A DNA stretch of 23,626 nucleotides, taken from IMG/VR virus record IMGVR_UViG_3300028800_000311, positions 1 to 23,626 of that record. One strand, given 5' to 3'. The position numbers and the translations under genes are program-made. Positions 22,736 to 23,626 of this stretch are shown here, one piece after another. Numbering within the stretch: the first letter of the stretch is position 1; each line of letters begins with the position of its first letter. The stretch is from a virus. The notes under the pieces are model-generated. The model ran no database searches. It was not told the DNA's origin and saw only the letters and a program-made list of their open reading frames with translations.

Positions 22736-22769
22736 CTCGCGTCAGAAACCAGCCCTTTAATGAAGCCCC
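22736..22769 (+). repeat. 34-bp start-associated element, copy R5
   Basis: It contains CTCGCGT, CAGAAACCAG, CTTTAATGAAGCCCC. It ends 25 bp before the ATG at 22795 and is preceded by a pyrimidine-rich stretch (22721-22735). Confidence 0.8.
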
Positions 22770-22794
22770 GTCGCTCAACCAGAAGAAGGACACC

Positions 22795-22971
22795 ATGTCT
22801 GAACTGAACACCGAAGAGCAGCCCGAAACTACCGAGCCGTCCCGTGCGCAGAAGATCGCCGCCGCCGTTACCACGGTCGTCGTGACCCTCGCCATTGGCC
22901 TCGCCGCCACCGGCCTGTCCGACAAGGTCAACAAGCAGATCAACGCCATGATCCTGAAGACCGACGCCTGA
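22795..22971 (+). CDS. Small single-pass membrane protein
   Basis: The product has 58 residues from ATG 22795, with AGAAGAAGGA just upstream; the frame is open to 22660 but that part overlaps R5. The N-terminus is acidic (ELNTEEQPETTEPS), one hydrophobic helix lies at about 20-41 (KIAAAVTTVVVTLAIGLAATGL), and a short C-terminus carries four Lys residues. Codons are strongly C-ending. The charge pattern is the reverse of the 21796 and 22111 products, so the topology could differ. H4 starts 6 bp after it. Confidence 0.75.
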   Translation: MSELNTEEQPETTEPSRAQKIAAAVTTVVVTLAIGLAATGLSDKVNKQINAMILKTDA

Positions 22972-22977
22972 AAGCCT

Positions 22978-23008
22978 TAGAGCCCCTAACACGGGCTCTA
23001 GGTTTCTC
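22978..23008 (+). other. Intergenic hairpin H4 with GGTTTCTC tail
   Basis: TAGAGCCC (22978-22985) pairs with GGGCTCTA (22993-23000) around CTAACAC, an 8-bp stem that a flanking CC/GG pair can extend; then GGTTTCTC. It is the most complete member of the family and 35 bp are identical to H3. Confidence 0.85.
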
Positions 23009-23024
23009 GAAAGGGAGTTAACCC

Positions 23025-23228
23025 ATGGAACAGCCACAAGTCATCTATATCAAGATCCGTCCGCGCACCATTATCAAGGCCACGGTCATCGCCAGCCTGA
23101 CATATTCCGGCATGCGAGCCGTCGTGCATCTCCTTCTCCCGCCGGTCACTGCGCTCAACGACCGGGTCCAGGAAGCGAACGAGAAACTCAAGCAGCAGGC
23201 GCAGGTGTTATGGGCATCGGAGACCTGA
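23025..23228 (+). CDS. Small membrane-associated protein with C-terminal helix
   Basis: The product has 67 residues from ATG 23025, with AAAGGGAG at 23010-23017. A basic start (YIKIRPRTIIK) leads into a hydrophobic stretch at about 16-40, then a polar helix (NDRVQEANEKLKQQAQ). It overlaps the next gene by 19 bp, so the two are probably made together. No family recognised. Confidence 0.7.
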   Translation: MEQPQVIYIKIRPRTIIKATVIASLTYSGMRAVVHLLLPPVTALNDRVQEANEKLKQQAQVLWASET

Positions 23229-23467
23229 CTAAGGCTGAGCGGCGAGACATCGTTGTCGATCTCCTGAATTTGTCTATGTCGGTCGAGGAGATCGTGGACA
23301 AGTACGGCGCAACGCCCAGGATCATCTATCTCGTGGCGAACCGGGCCGGCCTTAACATGAGTCTCCGAGGCAGGATCATGAAGATGCGAGCTCAGTTTAC
23401 AGAGCTGAATCGCAAGATCAGTATCGAAACCCAGAAGCTATGGGACTCGGTAGACGGCAATATTTAG
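23210..23467 (+). CDS. Small protein with helix-turn-helix-like segment
   Basis: The product has 85 residues from ATG 23210, inside the end of the preceding gene. Residues about 22-46 (MSVEEIVDKYGATPRIIYLVANRAG) look like the recognition part of a helix-turn-helix of the kind that reads 'species-specific' DNA in small regulators and terminase-like proteins. The rest is helical and basic. It could be a DNA-binding regulator; that is inference from one motif. It is the only candidate regulator in the window. Confidence 0.65.
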   Translation: MGIGDLTKAERRDIVVDLLNLSMSVEEIVDKYGATPRIIYLVANRAGLNMSLRGRIMKMRAQFTELNRKISIETQKLWDSVDGNI

Positions 23468-23492
23468 AGTCTTCGAACTGGAAGGAGGAGAC

Positions 23493-23626
23493 GTGAACTG
23501 CCATATTTGTGGCATGCCAGGAGCAGATGTTCCAGATCCGTGCTGTAACGCACCTGACTGTGAGCATAAGCTTGACTACGTACACATGAAATGTCTTTCT
23601 CCTGCTCGTCAGCGAGAAGAACTAAC
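23493..23626 (+). CDS. Cys-rich zinc-finger-like protein, 3' end outside window
   Basis: GTG 23493 follows GGAAGGAGGAG (23480-23490) closely. The 44 visible codons stay open to the right edge. Cys3, Cys6, Cys17, Cys18, Cys23, His25, His31 and Cys34 make one or two probable zinc sites (CHIC, CC, CEH, HMKC), a layout like a small treble-clef or FYVE/RING-like finger. Full length and function cannot be judged. Confidence 0.65.
   Translation, partial: MNCHICGMPGADVPDPCCNAPDCEHKLDYVHMKCLSPARQREEL

Noticed and set aside
20944-22769. R elements as ordinary sigma-70 promoters
   Set aside because: TCTAAT resembles a -10 box but no TTGACA-like hexamer lies about 17 nt upstream in any copy; the conserved TCGCGT is too close. 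Not excluded for another polymerase or sigma factor.

Overview
The window is part of a tailed-phage (siphovirus) genome, free or integrated, read almost entirely left to right. It holds the head-tail structural block, a small membrane/lysis block, and the start of a region of very small genes. An actinobacterial host is my inference. It rests on the ReqiPepy6 Gp37-like tail protein, the actinophage-type holin, the fibre C-termini built on KVRSGGAWV-like motifs, and the strongly G/C-ending codons of the most expressed genes. No integrase, tRNA, CRISPR array or insertion sequence was seen, and no gene on the minus strand is supported.

Layout. 1-1391 is the 3' part of a gene made of 21-residue tandem repeats (fibre-like). 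1408-7645 is the packaging and head block: a small protein with an HFGVKGMHWGVRK motif, the large terminase, a second small protein with the same motif, the portal, and a protease-capsid fusion whose capsid half has its own internal ribosome binding site and GTG start. 7661-8273 holds the stopper-like and tail-terminator-like connectors. 8286-10521 holds two paralogous tail tube proteins with a chaperone-like gene between them. 10535-11968 holds two fibre/adhesin genes. 11977-12357 is an HK97 gp10-like tail completion gene. 12354-16571 is the tape measure gene (TTG start), followed by Dit (16571), the Gp37/Tal-like protein (17392), a small tail protein (18592) and an FN3 minor tail protein (18886). 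19978-20943 is a membrane/lysis block with two ORFs open in different frames over the same DNA, a charged single-pass membrane protein and a holin. A conserved-looking small gene (20965) and a strong intrinsic terminator (21334-21398) close the block.

From 20944 to the right edge the organisation changes. Genes become tiny (58-85 codons, often with one membrane helix or a zinc-ligand pattern). They are separated by two families of short non-coding repeats: a gap-free 34-bp element in six copies (R0-R5), usually just upstream of a start codon, and a hairpin ending in GGTTTCTC in four copies (H1-H4). This region is the best candidate for something not yet described: a set of micro-genes each carrying a standard expression signal.

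How the parts work together: terminase and portal package DNA into a shell made from the capsid protein and matured by the fused protease. The connectors close the head and join it to a tube built around the tape measure. Dit, the Gp37-like protein and the fibres form the tip and adhesion apparatus. The holin block ends the cycle. No endolysin and no small terminase subunit were recognised in the window.
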